DNA of 64,000 nucleotides from Brevibacterium sp. RIT 803 (GTDB lineage: Bacteria; Actinomycetota; Actinomycetes; Actinomycetales; Brevibacteriaceae). The DNA lies in the NCBI RefSeq assembly GCF_016892625.1, contig NZ_JAFEMW010000005.1:248001-312000 (forward strand), read 5' to 3'. Positions 49,814 to 58,159 of the stretch are shown here, in pieces. The notes below the pieces were generated by a model that worked only from the letters and a program-made list of their open reading frames with translations, was not told the origin of the DNA and did no database searches. Position 1 is the stretch's first letter. Each line of letters opens with the position of its first letter. Made by a program: the position numbers and the translations under genes.

Positions 49814-51139
49814 TCACCTTCCTGATCGGTTCTCGAACGACCGGTTCTCGAGATAGGCGCGTTCGGCGGGGTCGGTGGTCAGCTCGATGGCGCGGCGATA
49901 GGCCCGCTGGGCCTCCTGCTCATGACCGGTGCGGGTGTGCAGATGCGCGCGCAGCGCCCACGTCGGCTGGAACGCGTCGACACGTGCGGGGGACACTGCA
50001 GGCCCTTCGACAGGGGGCCGCCCACGACGACTTGAGCCTTCCAGGGCATCGAGTTGCGCAAGTCCCGCCTCAGGACCGTCGATCTCAGCAATGACCGCGG
50101 CCCTCGATACAGCTCCGCCGAGGCTGGGCGCCATCCGCTCCACATCGTCGTGGAGGCGCAGCAGCATCGGCCAATCGGTGCTTCCACGGCGTACACCGGA
50201 CATGTGGAGGATCTGGATCGCAGCCAGGAGACCGAAGCGACCGATCTCGCCGCTGTGCTGCACTGAGCGCAGATGATCCTCGCCCCTGGCGATGAGCACG
50301 GCATCCCAGATGCCCGGGTCCTGATCGTCGAGGGGAACGAACAGTCCCTCCCGGCTGCGGCGGGCCGGGAACCGGGCGGCGGAGAGATGGACGAGGGCCG
50401 CGAGCCCGTGTGATTCTCCATCACTTGGACACAGTTCCGCGAGCAGCCGAGAGAGATAGAGGGTCTCGCCGATAGTGCCATCGCGCGGCTGGGCCGGCGC
50501 ATGCACCCAGTCGATGGCGAAGGCACCGTAGATCGCCTCTTGGATGTCGGGGAGCCGAACGTCGAGATCGGAGCGATCAGGAAGGCCGAAACCGATACCC
50601 ACGGCAGCGATGCGCTTCTTCGCCCTGGTCAATCGTGCGGCGACTGTCGCGACCGGAAGTGCCATTCCCGCGGCAATCTGCTTCCCCGTCATGCCCATGA
50701 CCGCAGAGAGCATGAGCAGCGGTCGGGCTGGCGGATCGATGTCCGGATGAGCGCACGCCCCCAGCAATTCGAGGCGCCGATCGGGAAGAGCACCCGGATC
50801 GGGTGGATCTGCGGATCCAGGATGCAGTGCGGATCCAGGGTGCACCGAGTCACTTGAGCCGTCGTGGACCTCGGGATCCCAGACCGCCGAGGTGCGGGTC
50901 GCCGCCGACTTCCACACATCGCGTCGTGCATTGAGGGCAACCCGATAGAGCCAGCCCTCGGGATTGGCCGGTACTCCCTGTTCCCGCCACACGCGAACGC
51001 CGGTTTCGAGGGCCGAGCTCAGGGCATCCTCGGCGCCGGCGATATCCCCGTCAGCGGACGCGATGAGGGCGATGATCCGCCCCCAGCTGTCCTGGGAGAG
51101 AGCCATCGCCGTCTCGCTTGGATCCGAATTCTCGGTCAC
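49814..51139 (-). CDS. ECF42-like sigma factor with C-terminal TPR-like extension
   Basis: 441 residues; GTG start 7 bases after GAGGG. Region 2 (IALIASADGDIAGAEDALSS to VPANPEGWLYRVALNARRD) and region 4 (LSAVMGMTGKQIAAGMALPV) of an ECF sigma factor, then a long extension (PDIQEAIYGAFAIDWVHAPA, then helical repeats ending near TWALRAHLHTRTGHEQEAQR). The extension with DUF6596/TPR-like helices and the adjacent DGPF/YCII gene are the hallmarks of group ECF42. It has no anti-sigma factor nearby; in this group the extension is thought to be needed for activity. Confidence 0.86.
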   Translation of the reverse strand: MTENSDPSETAMALSQDSWGRIIALIASADGDIAGAEDALSSALETGVRVWREQGVPANPEGWLYRVALNARRDVWKSAATRTSAVWDPEVHDGSSDSVHPGSALHPGSADPPDPGALPDRRLELLGACAHPDIDPPARPLLMLSAVMGMTGKQIAAGMALPVATVAARLTRAKKRIAAVGIGFGLPDRSDLDVRLPDIQEAIYGAFAIDWVHAPAQPRDGTIGETLYLSRLLAELCPSDGESHGLAALVHLSAARFPARRSREGLFVPLDDQDPGIWDAVLIARGEDHLRSVQHSGEIGRFGLLAAIQILHMSGVRRGSTDWPMLLRLHDDVERMAPSLGGAVSRAAVIAEIDGPEAGLAQLDALEGSSRRGRPPVEGPAVSPARVDAFQPTWALRAHLHTRTGHEQEAQRAYRRAIELTTDPAERAYLENRSFENRSGR

Positions 51140-51185
51140 ACAAGAACCCTCAGCGCCGCCGCTGCGCCGACAGTCACTGACTGCC

Positions 51186-51566
51186 TCAGGCCGGCACCCA
51201 GCGTCCCTCGATATAGGAGACTGCCGCCGCTCGAACCTCGAGGACCCCGTAGTTCGTTCCGGGGAACCTCTCTGCCCAGGCCAGCGCCGCGTCTCGGCTC
51301 TCGACGTCGATGACGAAGACTCCGGCCAGTGCTTCCTTCGTCGCGGCGAAGGGTCCGTCCTCGATGACGACAGAGCCACCTCGGCGGGTGACGGTGGTGG
51401 TCTTCTGTTGCGGTTCGAGCATCTCGGCGGCGATGAAGACTCCCGCCGAATAGAGAGCGTCGGCATAGTCGGACATGAGTCTCTGCATCTCCTCCATGAC
51501 CTCGGGGGAGGGCTGGGGGCCGCCGTCGTGAAGTTCGGGTGCGTGGAAGACCAGTGAGTAGCGCAT
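51186..51566 (-). CDS. YCII/DGPF-domain protein
   Basis: 126 residues. MRYSLVFHAPELHDGGPQPS, VEFIAAEMLEPQQ-like middle and VVIEDGPFAATKEALAGVFV hold the conserved DGPF motif of the YCII/DGPF fold. Encoded 46 bases upstream of the sigma factor on the same strand, the standard ECF42 arrangement, where such proteins are also the main target genes. Catalytic role is unknown. Confidence 0.88.
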   Translation of the reverse strand: MRYSLVFHAPELHDGGPQPSPEVMEEMQRLMSDYADALYSAGVFIAAEMLEPQQKTTTVTRRGGSVVIEDGPFAATKEALAGVFVIDVESRDAALAWAERFPGTNYGVLEVRAAAVSYIEGRWVPA

Positions 51567-51758
51567 TGTCGTGCTCCATTCATCTCATGAGCGACCGTGT
51601 TTCGGTCGTTCACCATCGAGACGACCGAGATCGCGCCGATTCGACACGTACGGGAAGATTATCGTGAGAACTGCTGCACGACAACGGATTTCACCGGGTT
51701 CGGACAGCGCAGAACACGAGATTTCGGGGCCAGATCTCACTTCGTCCTGCACAGGCAG

Positions 51759-51770
51759 TAGTTTGGTTCC
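51759..51770 (+). promoter_or_regulatory. -10 element placed for a leaderless polymerase transcript
   Basis: TAGTTT (51759-51764), then GGTTCC, then ATG. No Shine-Dalgarno is present. Same layout as at argS. Confidence 0.45.
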
Positions 51771-53612
51771 ATGACCTCACCCGATTCCGCCCCCGCCGCG
51801 TGGTGTGTGATCGGACGTGCGCCCGATCGCGCTCTTGGCGGCGTTCGGGGTATGGGGTCGATGATCGCCGTCGTCGACCTCGACGATGCCAGGCAGCGGA
51901 TCGGGCGCCACCACCTCGGCGTGGATGAGCTGCCGGAATTCGTGCGAAGCCGAGAAGCAGAGGGCCGGCCGAGGTGGGTCTTCAGCGACACTCCGAATTG
52001 GTACCCGGCCCTGTTGGCCGCCGGGGTGCAGATCGAACGCTGCTATGACCTGCGGCTGACCCACGCGATACTCATGCGCTCGGAACTCGTCACGGATCAC
52101 AGTGCCCTCATGACTGCGCAGGAGTGGGACGCGGGTCCCGTGAGTGCACCGACCGCGCCCGAGGCTGAGGCGCTCTTCGAAGTCACCGAACGACGCAGCC
52201 ACATCAAAACGGTCCCGCACGACATCGAGTCTGCGCTCGCCGAATTCTCCCGTCAGTCCACCGCCTTGCAGACTGCCACAGATCCCGGCCGCCTGCGTCT
52301 GCTGCTCGCCGCGGAGTCCGCCGGTGGGCTCGTGGCAGCGGAGATGCAGGCGGCCGGGGTGCCCTGGGATGTCGTCGAACACGACCGGATCCTCGCTGAG
52401 GAACTCGGGCCCCGACCGGCGCGGGATGCGAAGCCTGCGAAGATGCTCGCCGTCGCCGAGGAGGTCCGGGCCGCTCTCGACGACCCGCGGGCCAATCTCG
52501 ATTCCCACCTCAAACTCCTCCACTCCCTTCATGCCGCCGGAATCAATGTCGCCTCGACGTCGAAATGGGAGCTCGAGCAGAGCGAACACTCCGCCATCGC
52601 ACCCTTGCTGCAGTACAAGAAGCAGTCACGTCTGCTCACTGCCAACGGTTGGCATTGGCTCGACGAATGGGTCTCCGAGGGCAGGTACCGTCCCGTCTAC
52701 GTGCCCGGAGGAGTCGTCACCGGCCGCTGGGCAGCCAGCGGCGGCGGTGCTCTCCAGATTCCCCGTCAGCTGCGACCGGCCCTGCGCGCGGACCCCGGCT
52801 GGCGGCTGATCTCAGCCGATGTCGCCCAGCTGGAGCCACGGGCGCTCGCCGCCATGTCCGGGGATGCAGCCATGGCCGAGGCCGGTCGTGGTCGTGACCT
52901 GTACTCCGGCCTCGTCGACGAAGGCATCGTCGGCACCCGACAGGAGGCGAAGATCGCCGTGCTCGGCGCGATGTACGGTTCCACGACCGGTGACAGCGGC
53001 AGACTCGTGCCCCGCCTGCGCACGAGCTTTCCCGCTGCCATGGGCTTGGTCGATTCCGCCGCCGAGAAGGGTTCTCGTGGAGGGGTCGTGTCCACTTGGT
53101 TGGGCAGGACCTCCCCGATGCCAGGCGAAGGATGGCGCCGAGTTCAGTCGGCGGCGAACCAGTTCGACGCCACCTCGCAGGACGAGAACCGTGCCCGGCG
53201 CGCCGCCGGTGACCAGGGACGCTTCACCCGCAACTTCGTCGTCCAGGGGACCGCCGCCGAATGGGCACTGGCCTGGCTGGCCGACCTGAGACTGCGGCTG
53301 TCACGGCTGCCGGCCATCGATGACCGGAGCCCTGGAGCCACCTCGACGGTCGGGAGCGACGGGGGGACGGCCTCGGCGGGGGAGGCGATGGGGAGCGTGG
53401 CCATGGCCTCAGGACCGGTGTTCTCACGACGGGCTCACCTGGTGTTCTTCCTCCACGATGAGGTCATCGTGCATGCCCCGGCCCAGCAGGCCGAAGCCGC
53501 GGCGGAGGCGATCAGGGAAGCGGCCGCCTCGGCGGGGAAGCTGCTGTTCGGCACGGCACCGGTCGACTTTCCTCTCGATCTCACGATCTCCGAGCGGGCG
53601 GCCAAGGGCTAG
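51771..53612 (+). CDS. Family A DNA polymerase with 3'-5' exonuclease-like N-terminus
   Basis: 613 residues, shorter than Pol I (about 900): no 5' nuclease domain. The N-terminal 200 residues are an exonuclease-like fold of weak conservation. Polymerase core: RWAASGGGALQIPRQLR, motif A SADVAQLEPRALAAM (Asp for metal), motif B RQEAKIAVLGAMYGST (Lys/Tyr-Gly of the O helix), and motif C HDEVIVH. Actinobacteria commonly carry this second, bifunctional type. Repair role is inferred. A Gly/Ala-rich insert (residues about 525-545) precedes motif C. No ribosome site; leaderless start likely. Confidence 0.85.
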   Translation: MTSPDSAPAAWCVIGRAPDRALGGVRGMGSMIAVVDLDDARQRIGRHHLGVDELPEFVRSREAEGRPRWVFSDTPNWYPALLAAGVQIERCYDLRLTHAILMRSELVTDHSALMTAQEWDAGPVSAPTAPEAEALFEVTERRSHIKTVPHDIESALAEFSRQSTALQTATDPGRLRLLLAAESAGGLVAAEMQAAGVPWDVVEHDRILAEELGPRPARDAKPAKMLAVAEEVRAALDDPRANLDSHLKLLHSLHAAGINVASTSKWELEQSEHSAIAPLLQYKKQSRLLTANGWHWLDEWVSEGRYRPVYVPGGVVTGRWAASGGGALQIPRQLRPALRADPGWRLISADVAQLEPRALAAMSGDAAMAEAGRGRDLYSGLVDEGIVGTRQEAKIAVLGAMYGSTTGDSGRLVPRLRTSFPAAMGLVDSAAEKGSRGGVVSTWLGRTSPMPGEGWRRVQSAANQFDATSQDENRARRAAGDQGRFTRNFVVQGTAAEWALAWLADLRLRLSRLPAIDDRSPGATSTVGSDGGTASAGEAMGSVAMASGPVFSRRAHLVFFLHDEVIVHAPAQQAEAAAEAIREAAASAGKLLFGTAPVDFPLDLTISERAAKG

Positions 53613-53777
53613 GGGTTGGCGAGGGGGCGCAAGCCGATTCAGCGGGTGCCTCTGTTGCAGAGATCACGGGTGAGCCCGGAATAACCGACAGATAAGCGGT
53701 GCTGCATGTAGTGTATCTGCGGCCCCGTTACGGAGCCGCGAGAACATCCGGAGTCGTCACAGCACAGAGGAGTTTCC

Positions 53778-54863
53778 ATGACCTTCACCGTCAAGGCACT
53801 GCAGAAGACCGGCCCCGACCAGCCGTTCCAGGTCGCCGACATCGAACGCCGCGACCCACGAGCCGATGACGTGGTCATCGACATCAAGGCCGCCGGAATC
53901 TGCCACAGCGACATCCACACCATCCGCAACGAATGGGGCGAGGCGCACTTCCCCCTGACCGTCGGCCACGAGATCGCCGGCGTCGTCGAGGCCGTCGGCT
54001 CCGACGTCACCGACTGGAAGGTCGGCGATCGCGTAGGCGTGGGCTGCATGGTCAACTCGTGCGGAGAGTGTGAGGAATGCCGGGCAGGGCAGGAGCAGAA
54101 CTGCCTCAACGGCCAGGTCGGGACCTACAATTCCACCGACGTCGACGACACCATCACCCAGGGCGGCTACGCCGAGAAGGTCGTCGTCAACGAGCGCTTC
54201 GTCTGCCGCATCCCCGACGCTCTCGACTTCGACGTCGCGGCCCCGCTGCTCTGCGCCGGCATCACCACCTATGCGCCGCTCAACCGCTGGGGCGCAGGTG
54301 AGAGCAAGGACGGAGCACCGAAGAAGGTCGCCATTCTGGGACTCGGCGGACTCGGCCACATGGGCGTCCAGATCGCCGTCGCCATGGGCGCCGACGTCAC
54401 CGTCCTCTCCCGCACCCTGAATAAGGAGGAGGCGGCACTCGAGCTCGGCGCGAAGCAGATGCTCGCGACGACAGAGGAGGACTTCTTCAGCAAGCACCGC
54501 GGAGAATTCGACCTCATCCTCAATACGATCAGCGCGGACATTCCCGTCGACAAGTACCTGAGTCTGCTCAAAGCCCGAGGGGTCATGACCGTCGTCGGTA
54601 TGCCTCCGGAGAAGCAGCAGCTGTCCTTCGCCTCCGTGATCGGCGGAGCCAAGGTGCTGGCCGGATCGATGATCGGCGGCATCGCCGAGACACAGGAGAT
54701 GCTCGACTTCTGTGCGAAGCACGACATCGCCGCCACAATCGAGACCGTGAGCATCGACGAAGCGGATGCGACCTATGACCGCGTCGTCGCCGGCGACGTC
54801 TACTTCCGTGCCGTCATCGACACCGCCACATTCGAGGGCGCCGAGGTGATCGCGCTCGCCTGA
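53778..54863 (+). CDS. Zinc-dependent NAD(P) alcohol dehydrogenase
   Basis: 361 residues, medium-chain dehydrogenase of the cinnamyl-alcohol/YahK type. Catalytic Zn: Cys42 (ICHSDIH), His64-Glu65 (VGHEIAG) and the later Cys in LLCAGIT. Structural Zn: Cys95, 98, 101, 109 (CGECEECRAGQEQNC). AILGLGGLGHMGVQIA is the cofactor fold; SRTLNKEEAA after strand 2 (Ser-Arg) suggests NADPH. Reduces aldehydes. ATG after AGAGGAG. A good terminator follows; it is a single-gene unit. Confidence 0.9.
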   Translation: MTFTVKALQKTGPDQPFQVADIERRDPRADDVVIDIKAAGICHSDIHTIRNEWGEAHFPLTVGHEIAGVVEAVGSDVTDWKVGDRVGVGCMVNSCGECEECRAGQEQNCLNGQVGTYNSTDVDDTITQGGYAEKVVVNERFVCRIPDALDFDVAAPLLCAGITTYAPLNRWGAGESKDGAPKKVAILGLGGLGHMGVQIAVAMGADVTVLSRTLNKEEAALELGAKQMLATTEEDFFSKHRGEFDLILNTISADIPVDKYLSLLKARGVMTVVGMPPEKQQLSFASVIGGAKVLAGSMIGGIAETQEMLDFCAKHDIAATIETVSIDEADATYDRVVAGDVYFRAVIDTATFEGAEVIALA

Positions 54864-54874
54864 TCACTGAGGTC

Positions 54875-54917
54875 AAGGGGCCGTTTCGCTGATCATTTCG
54901 CGAGGCGGCCCCTTTTT
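54875..54917 (+). terminator. Rho-independent terminator of the alcohol dehydrogenase gene
   Basis: AAGGGGCCG (54875-54883) pairs with CGGCCCCTT (54906-54914) and TTTTT overlaps the end. The loop is 22 bases long with internal TTTCGC/GCGA pairing. Confidence 0.8.
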
Positions 54918-55092
54918 GGCACTGCAGTCTCTCTCAGCTCTGGAATCACTCTCGCCAGTCCTCGGAATGGTCGCCCGCGATGAGGGGCGACGAGCTCAGC
55001 GCCCGATTCGTCGGCGCAACGGGCTGGGACACGGATTGCGGATTACCGCAGCCCGGGCGCTGCCATCAGGTATCGGCGGTAGTCTGAGCCGC

Positions 55093-55560
55093 ATGGCGAG
55101 TCAGCAGAGACAGATGGGCGATATGCCCCTGGTGCTGCTGATCCTCTACACCGTCTTCATCGGCTTCATGACGCTGACTCCCTACCAGCTCGACGTCAGC
55201 CCTGCGGGTCCGATCGGCAGGCTGCTCCAGTTCTTCGCCGATCATCAGGTGACGTCGTGGCTGACCTATACACTCGTCGAGAAGCTGGCGAATGTCGCCA
55301 TGTTCGTCCCGTTCGGATTCCTGCTCGCCCTGCATATGGGGCGTCGGCGCTGGTGGGTCGGCGCGGCGGTGGGCGCGGCCTTCACGTGCCTGATCGAGGG
55401 GGCCCAGGTGACTCTGCTCTCGCCCACTCGCTACGGTACGATCAGCGATCTCATCACGAACACGCTCGGTGCCGCGATCGGTGCCGTCCTCGCGCTGGTC
55501 CTCATGATCCTGCTGCCACCTCGAGATGAGCCGGAGGAGGTCGAACGCGTCGTGCGTTGA
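55093..55560 (+). CDS. VanZ-family membrane protein
   Basis: 155 residues from MASQQRQMGD. Four helices: VLLILYTVFIGFMTLTPYQL, the KLANVAMFVPFGFLLALHMG signature of VanZ (N-x-x-x-F-x-P-x-G), AAVGAAFTCLIEGAQVTLL and the last with TLGAAIGAVLALVLM. VanZ proteins lower teicoplanin and lipoglycopeptide binding; most relatives have no tested role. TAGTCT lies 7 bases before ATG, with no ribosome site, so a leaderless start is likely. A longer open frame upstream is not supported. Confidence 0.85.
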   Translation: MASQQRQMGDMPLVLLILYTVFIGFMTLTPYQLDVSPAGPIGRLLQFFADHQVTSWLTYTLVEKLANVAMFVPFGFLLALHMGRRRWWVGAAVGAAFTCLIEGAQVTLLSPTRYGTISDLITNTLGAAIGAVLALVLMILLPPRDEPEEVERVVR

Positions 55561-55580
55561 GGGCTCCCACCTCAGCGACC

Positions 55581-56054
55581 TCACCTCTCGGGTGCGCCCT
55601 TTGTGTCCTCATCCTCGAGGGCGCCGATACATAGATCGAGAGCCTCGCCGAGGTGGCGTTTGAGTTCCTCGTCGAGCGAGGAGACCATGAGTGCTGAGAT
55701 CCTCTCAACCCTTTCGACGGCCTGGTCGAGGGTCCTCCCTCCCTCATCGGTCAGGGTCGTGGGCAGGGCCCTGCCGGTTTCAGCTTTCGCCGCGCGAGTC
55801 ACAAGACCCCGGTCCTGCAGGCCCTTGAGCAGTGTATTCATCGTCTGCCGGGTGACGAAGGCCCCGCGGGCGAGTTCCGAGTTCGATGCTCCCGGAGCCC
55901 GGCGCAGCAGCTCGAGGCAGGCGTACTGCGGTGTTGAGATGCCCAGCGGACGCAGCGCCTCGTCCATGCGCGAGCGCAGCACCGACTGCAGGTGCTTGAG
56001 CTGATATCCGATCAGGGATTCGAGTGCATCTGGTGGCTGCGGCTCTTGACTCAT
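55581..56054 (-). CDS. MarR-family regulator
   Basis: 157 residues. LGISTPQYACLELLRRAPGA, SELARGAFVTRQTMNTLLKG (recognition helix) and GLVTRAAKAETGRALPTTLT (wing) are the MarR winged helix. Its N- and C-terminal helices make the dimer. Divergent from a VOC gene with a long inverted repeat between, so it likely represses that gene and itself. Confidence 0.88.
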   Translation of the reverse strand: MSQEPQPPDALESLIGYQLKHLQSVLRSRMDEALRPLGISTPQYACLELLRRAPGASNSELARGAFVTRQTMNTLLKGLQDRGLVTRAAKAETGRALPTTLTDEGGRTLDQAVERVERISALMVSSLDEELKRHLGEALDLCIGALEDEDTKGAPER

Positions 56055-56058
56055 GTAA

Positions 56059-56091
56059 GTATTCTGACATACATTGTTGATGTCAGAATAC
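56059..56091. promoter_or_regulatory. Inverted repeat between marR and the VOC gene
   Basis: GTATTCTGACAT (56059-56070) and ATGTCAGAATAC (56080-56091) are perfect 12-bp arms around a 9-base spacer. A further TACTGACATA half site lies at 56089-56098. It begins 5 bases from the marR start, fitting autorepression. Confidence 0.65.
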
Positions 56092-56127
56092 TGACATATA
56101 TTTCAGTGGCAAGAGATGGGAACGAAC

Positions 56128-56496
56128 ATGACTGTGACAGGACCGGATTTCCTCGCACTGCAGGTGCGAGACCTAGCGAAGTCGGCCGAATTCTACGAGG
56201 AGACGATCGGTCTGACGCGGGCGCCGGCAGGGCCGCCCGGAGCGGTGGTCTTCGCGACCTCACCGATACCGTTCGCCGTGCGTGAGCCATTGCCCGACAT
56301 TGATCTCGACTCGGTCGATCGCCCCGGAATCGGAGTGGCGCTGTGGTTCAACTGCGATGACGCTCAGTCTCTGCACGACCGCCTCGTCGAATCAGGGGTC
56401 GAGATCCTGCGTTCCCCGGCGCGAAGTCCCTTCGGCCTGACGTTCACCTTCGTCGATCCCGAGGGCTACGCGGTGACCATGCACGACGCCCGGTGA
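56128..56496 (+). CDS. VOC-family (glyoxalase-like) protein
   Basis: 122 residues from MTVTGPDFLALQVRDL; a second ATG 4 codons earlier is possible. One pair of beta-alpha-beta-beta-beta units: FLALQVRDLAKSAEFYEETI and FVDPEGYAVTMHD (C-terminal Glu-Gly-Tyr block). The metal His near the start is replaced by Gln (ALQVRD), and SVDRPGIGVALWF is the middle strand. Target unknown; likely detoxification, under the divergent MarR protein. Confidence 0.83.
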   Translation: MTVTGPDFLALQVRDLAKSAEFYEETIGLTRAPAGPPGAVVFATSPIPFAVREPLPDIDLDSVDRPGIGVALWFNCDDAQSLHDRLVESGVEILRSPARSPFGLTFTFVDPEGYAVTMHDAR

Positions 56497-56564
56497 GTCT
56501 TCGGCACCCGGCAGGCTGAGGAGTGCCTGACGGTGACCTGGGATGTTGACCTCTCGCAGGGTGC

Positions 56565-56996
56565 TCACCTCAGGGAATCGACGATCTTCGCGATCCGGCG
56601 CTCCCGCGTGGCCTCGGCCTTTGCCGATTCGACCTGACGCACATGCTCCTTGCGCTTCGAAGGGGCCAGCCCATCAAAGACTTCACGGACGCCGGCACTG
56701 TCGAGCGCCTCGGCGAGGTCATCGGGAACCGGGGTCTCGCGTGATGAAGTGTCGTGGGTCAGCGTCACCTCGTGGGTCTCGTTGCCGGACACACCCGCCG
56801 CCTCACGATGTTCCTTGGCCAATGGGAGGAGGAACTTTCCGCCCATCACTGCGGTCGTGGAGGGATAGGAGTACTCGGCGATCGTGACGATGACCGGGAC
56901 TCGTTTGCCGACTCCGAAGCCGAGCACGATGTCCTCGGGCACCTCGATGCCGACATTATTGCCCAGCTGCAGGAGAGTCGTTGTGAAGGTGACCAT
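56565..56996 (-). CDS. YdeI/OmpD-associated-like protein with DUF1905
   Basis: 143 residues. N-terminal DUF1905 beta-barrel (TFTTTLLQLGNNVGIEVPED) with KFLLPLAKEHREAAGVSGNE and VTLTHDTSSRETPVPDDLAEALDSA, then the OmpD-associated (OmdA) helix pair FDGLAPSKRKEHVRQVESAK. Proteins of this type are linked to bacteriocin/peptide stress resistance, but the mechanism is not known. The start has no strong ribosome site. It ends 68 bases after the convergent VOC gene. Confidence 0.78.
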   Translation of the reverse strand: MVTFTTTLLQLGNNVGIEVPEDIVLGFGVGKRVPVIVTIAEYSYPSTTAVMGGKFLLPLAKEHREAAGVSGNETHEVTLTHDTSSRETPVPDDLAEALDSAGVREVFDGLAPSKRKEHVRQVESAKAEATRERRIAKIVDSLR

Positions 56997-57028
56997 GGCC
57001 GAAGCCTACGCCCGGATGGGCGCGTGCT

Positions 57029-58159
57029 CTAGTAGTCGTTGCGGCGGGCGCGGGCCCCGTCGGCGTCGGCGTCGACGTTGATGTTGGCGGCGCGGTCCTG
57101 TTCGGCCGCAGCGTGGTTATGATCGTTCGCGGCGTGGTCATGTTCGACCTCGGCATGGTCCGCATCCGAATCGGCCTCGTCCTCATCGTCATAGTCCTCA
57201 TCGGCCTGTGAGAATGTCGGGATCCAGCAGGAGACTCGTGCGGCGTAGTCGTCGTACTCGGCCCCGAAGCGCTGATGCAGGTCGGCTTCCTCGTGCGGGC
57301 GGATCAGCCAGTTCCACAGCAGAGAACCGGCGATGGCGTAGGCGATGACCATCCATGATCCGATGAAGAGCCCGATCGCCACACCCTGGACGATGCCGGC
57401 GATGGCCATGGGATTGCGAACGAAGGCATAAGGCCCCCTCTTGACGAAATGGTGGGCCATCGCGGCGGGCAGGGGGGTACCGGATCCGAAGTTCGCGATC
57501 GCCCGTGCAGACCACACGCCGAGGACGGTGCCGAAGGCGAGAAGGGCGAAACCGGCGACGATCACAAGGATCGGGAACTTCACGGACAGGTCCCAGCGTT
57601 CCTCGAACGAATTGATGATCCCCGGAATGACGATGAGGAACACGCCCCAGAAGACCATGATCTGGATCGTGGTTCTGATGAGGAGCTGAGACCTCACGCG
57701 TGTGTGAGAGCTGCGGAATGCGAACGGGCCGGTGATGAGACGTTCGGACGGGATCCTGCCCAGGATCATGAGTGTCCCGGCGAGGATGCTGCCCACTGCG
57801 GCGGCCACCATGAGGACGGCGCCCAGGCCAGCGTCGGTGGTGACGGTGGCATAGATGACCATGCAGAGGGCGACGAGAGTCGTCCAGGCAGTGGCCACCC
57901 AGACGGCCCAGCGGAAGTTGAGTGCTGCCAGAGCCGAGCCGATGACGAACAGCGGGATGTCGACGATGGCGACGAGCAGCGGGCTGAGACCACCCAGCGT
58001 CGCCTCACGCAGTGCTGGAAGCGTGATGGTGCCGAGCCACCACGCGGCGCCTGCGAGTGCCTGGAGGGCGAAGTACATTCGGCCATGGAAGATCCGCACC
58101 GGCGTGTTCTGTGTGGTGGGCTTTTTGTGCCTGCTCGGCATCTTCATCGATCGGCTCAT
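57029..58159 (-). CDS. Isoprenylcysteine methyltransferase-like membrane protein with His/Asp tail
   Basis: 376 residues; ATG overlaps the phzF stop (ATGA). About seven helices. GPYAFVRNPMAIAGIVQG and RPHEEADLHQRFGAEYDDYA are the ICMT/PEMT-like catalytic motifs (SAM-binding R-N-P and the Arg/Glu pair). The C-terminal 55 residues are rich in Asp, Glu and His (VEHDHAANDHNHAAAEQD), possibly metal binding, and basic at the end. The methyl acceptor is unknown; bacteria lack prenylated CaaX proteins, so a lipid or small molecule is more likely. Confidence 0.75.
   Translation of the reverse strand: MSRSMKMPSRHKKPTTQNTPVRIFHGRMYFALQALAGAAWWLGTITLPALREATLGGLSPLLVAIVDIPLFVIGSALAALNFRWAVWVATAWTTLVALCMVIYATVTTDAGLGAVLMVAAAVGSILAGTLMILGRIPSERLITGPFAFRSSHTRVRSQLLIRTTIQIMVFWGVFLIVIPGIINSFEERWDLSVKFPILVIVAGFALLAFGTVLGVWSARAIANFGSGTPLPAAMAHHFVKRGPYAFVRNPMAIAGIVQGVAIGLFIGSWMVIAYAIAGSLLWNWLIRPHEEADLHQRFGAEYDDYAARVSCWIPTFSQADEDYDDEDEADSDADHAEVEHDHAANDHNHAAAEQDRAANINVDADADGARARRNDY

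Noticed and set aside
54916..55092. N-terminal extension of the VanZ gene
   Set aside because: The open frame overlaps the preceding terminator and has Arg-rich, non-membrane composition; the -10-like hexamer fits the later ATG.
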